Assembly (NCBI GenBank): GCA_020056895.1
Contig: JAGVGV010000222.1
Location: 1 to 5,076 of the forward strand
DNA from: Deltaproteobacteria bacterium
GTDB taxonomy: Bacteria; Desulfobacterota; Desulfarculia; Adiutricales; JAGVGV01
Direction of reading: 5' to 3'
DNA length: 5,076 nucleotides
How positions within the stretch are numbered: position 1 is the stretch's first letter; the number at the start of each line of letters is the position of its first letter. Positions 5,029 through 5,076 of this stretch are shown here, one piece after another. The translations under genes were made by a program, and so were the position numbers. The notes beneath the pieces were generated by a model, which saw only the letters and a program-made list of their open reading frames with translations, was not told the origin of the DNA and searched no databases.

Positions 5029-5076
5029 TCCGAATCCTCCGTCATCTCGAATAAATTGGTATCAGGGAGAAGCTCG
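5029..5076. other. right-edge intergenic DNA
   Basis: These 48 bases follow the GntR stop. I see no terminator hairpin, start codon with ribosome binding site, or clear promoter before the window ends. Confidence 0.5.

Overview
The window reads as bacterial chromosome from a GC-rich, probably anaerobic proteobacterium-like organism. A sulfate-reducer-type member of the Desulfobacterota (former Deltaproteobacteria) is my best guess. This rests on gene content (an ArsA-family ATPase, a PflX-like radical SAM protein, a Cys-rich excisionase/BldC-type regulator, an FCD-GntR regulator) and on codon style. No marker gene is present, so the taxonomy is inference.

Layout. (1) Positions 1-755, minus strand: the N-terminal two thirds of an ArsA-family ATPase, running off the left edge. 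(2) Positions 756-983: a divergent intergenic region with a credible sigma-70 promoter for each flanking gene and two short palindromes. (3) Positions 984-2614, plus strand: a likely two-gene operon of a PflX/COG1313-type radical SAM protein followed by a PPP-family metallophosphatase; the latter probably starts at a TTG codon. (4) Positions 2615-2843: a convergent intergenic region with a strong terminator for the gene on the right and a doubtful one for the operon. (5) Positions 2844-3278, minus strand: a small regulator with an excisionase/MerR-like helix-turn-helix and a C-terminal half carrying eight cysteines. (6) Positions 3279-4269: almost 1 kb without a convincing gene. It holds the regulator's promoter, several hairpins, a well-formed terminator facing left with no visible gene to serve, a 186-bp MITE-like element with perfect 15-bp ISL3-like terminal inverted repeats, and the promoter/operator region of the next gene. 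(7) Positions 4270-5028, plus strand: an FCD-type GntR transcription factor with all four expected metal ligands. The last 48 bases carry nothing I recognise.

How the parts work together. The radical SAM protein and phosphatase are co-oriented and close, so probably co-transcribed; the ArsA ATPase is divergent from them and may share control through the 228-bp spacer. The two regulators are each alone with their own promoter regions, and both have candidate self-binding sites at those promoters (TGTTGC direct repeats for the Cys-rich regulator, a TGGT-N3-ACC site for the FCD-GntR protein). I see no complete, obviously new multi-gene system. The most unusual items are the Cys-rich regulator and the mobile-element remnant with its neighbouring orphan terminator.
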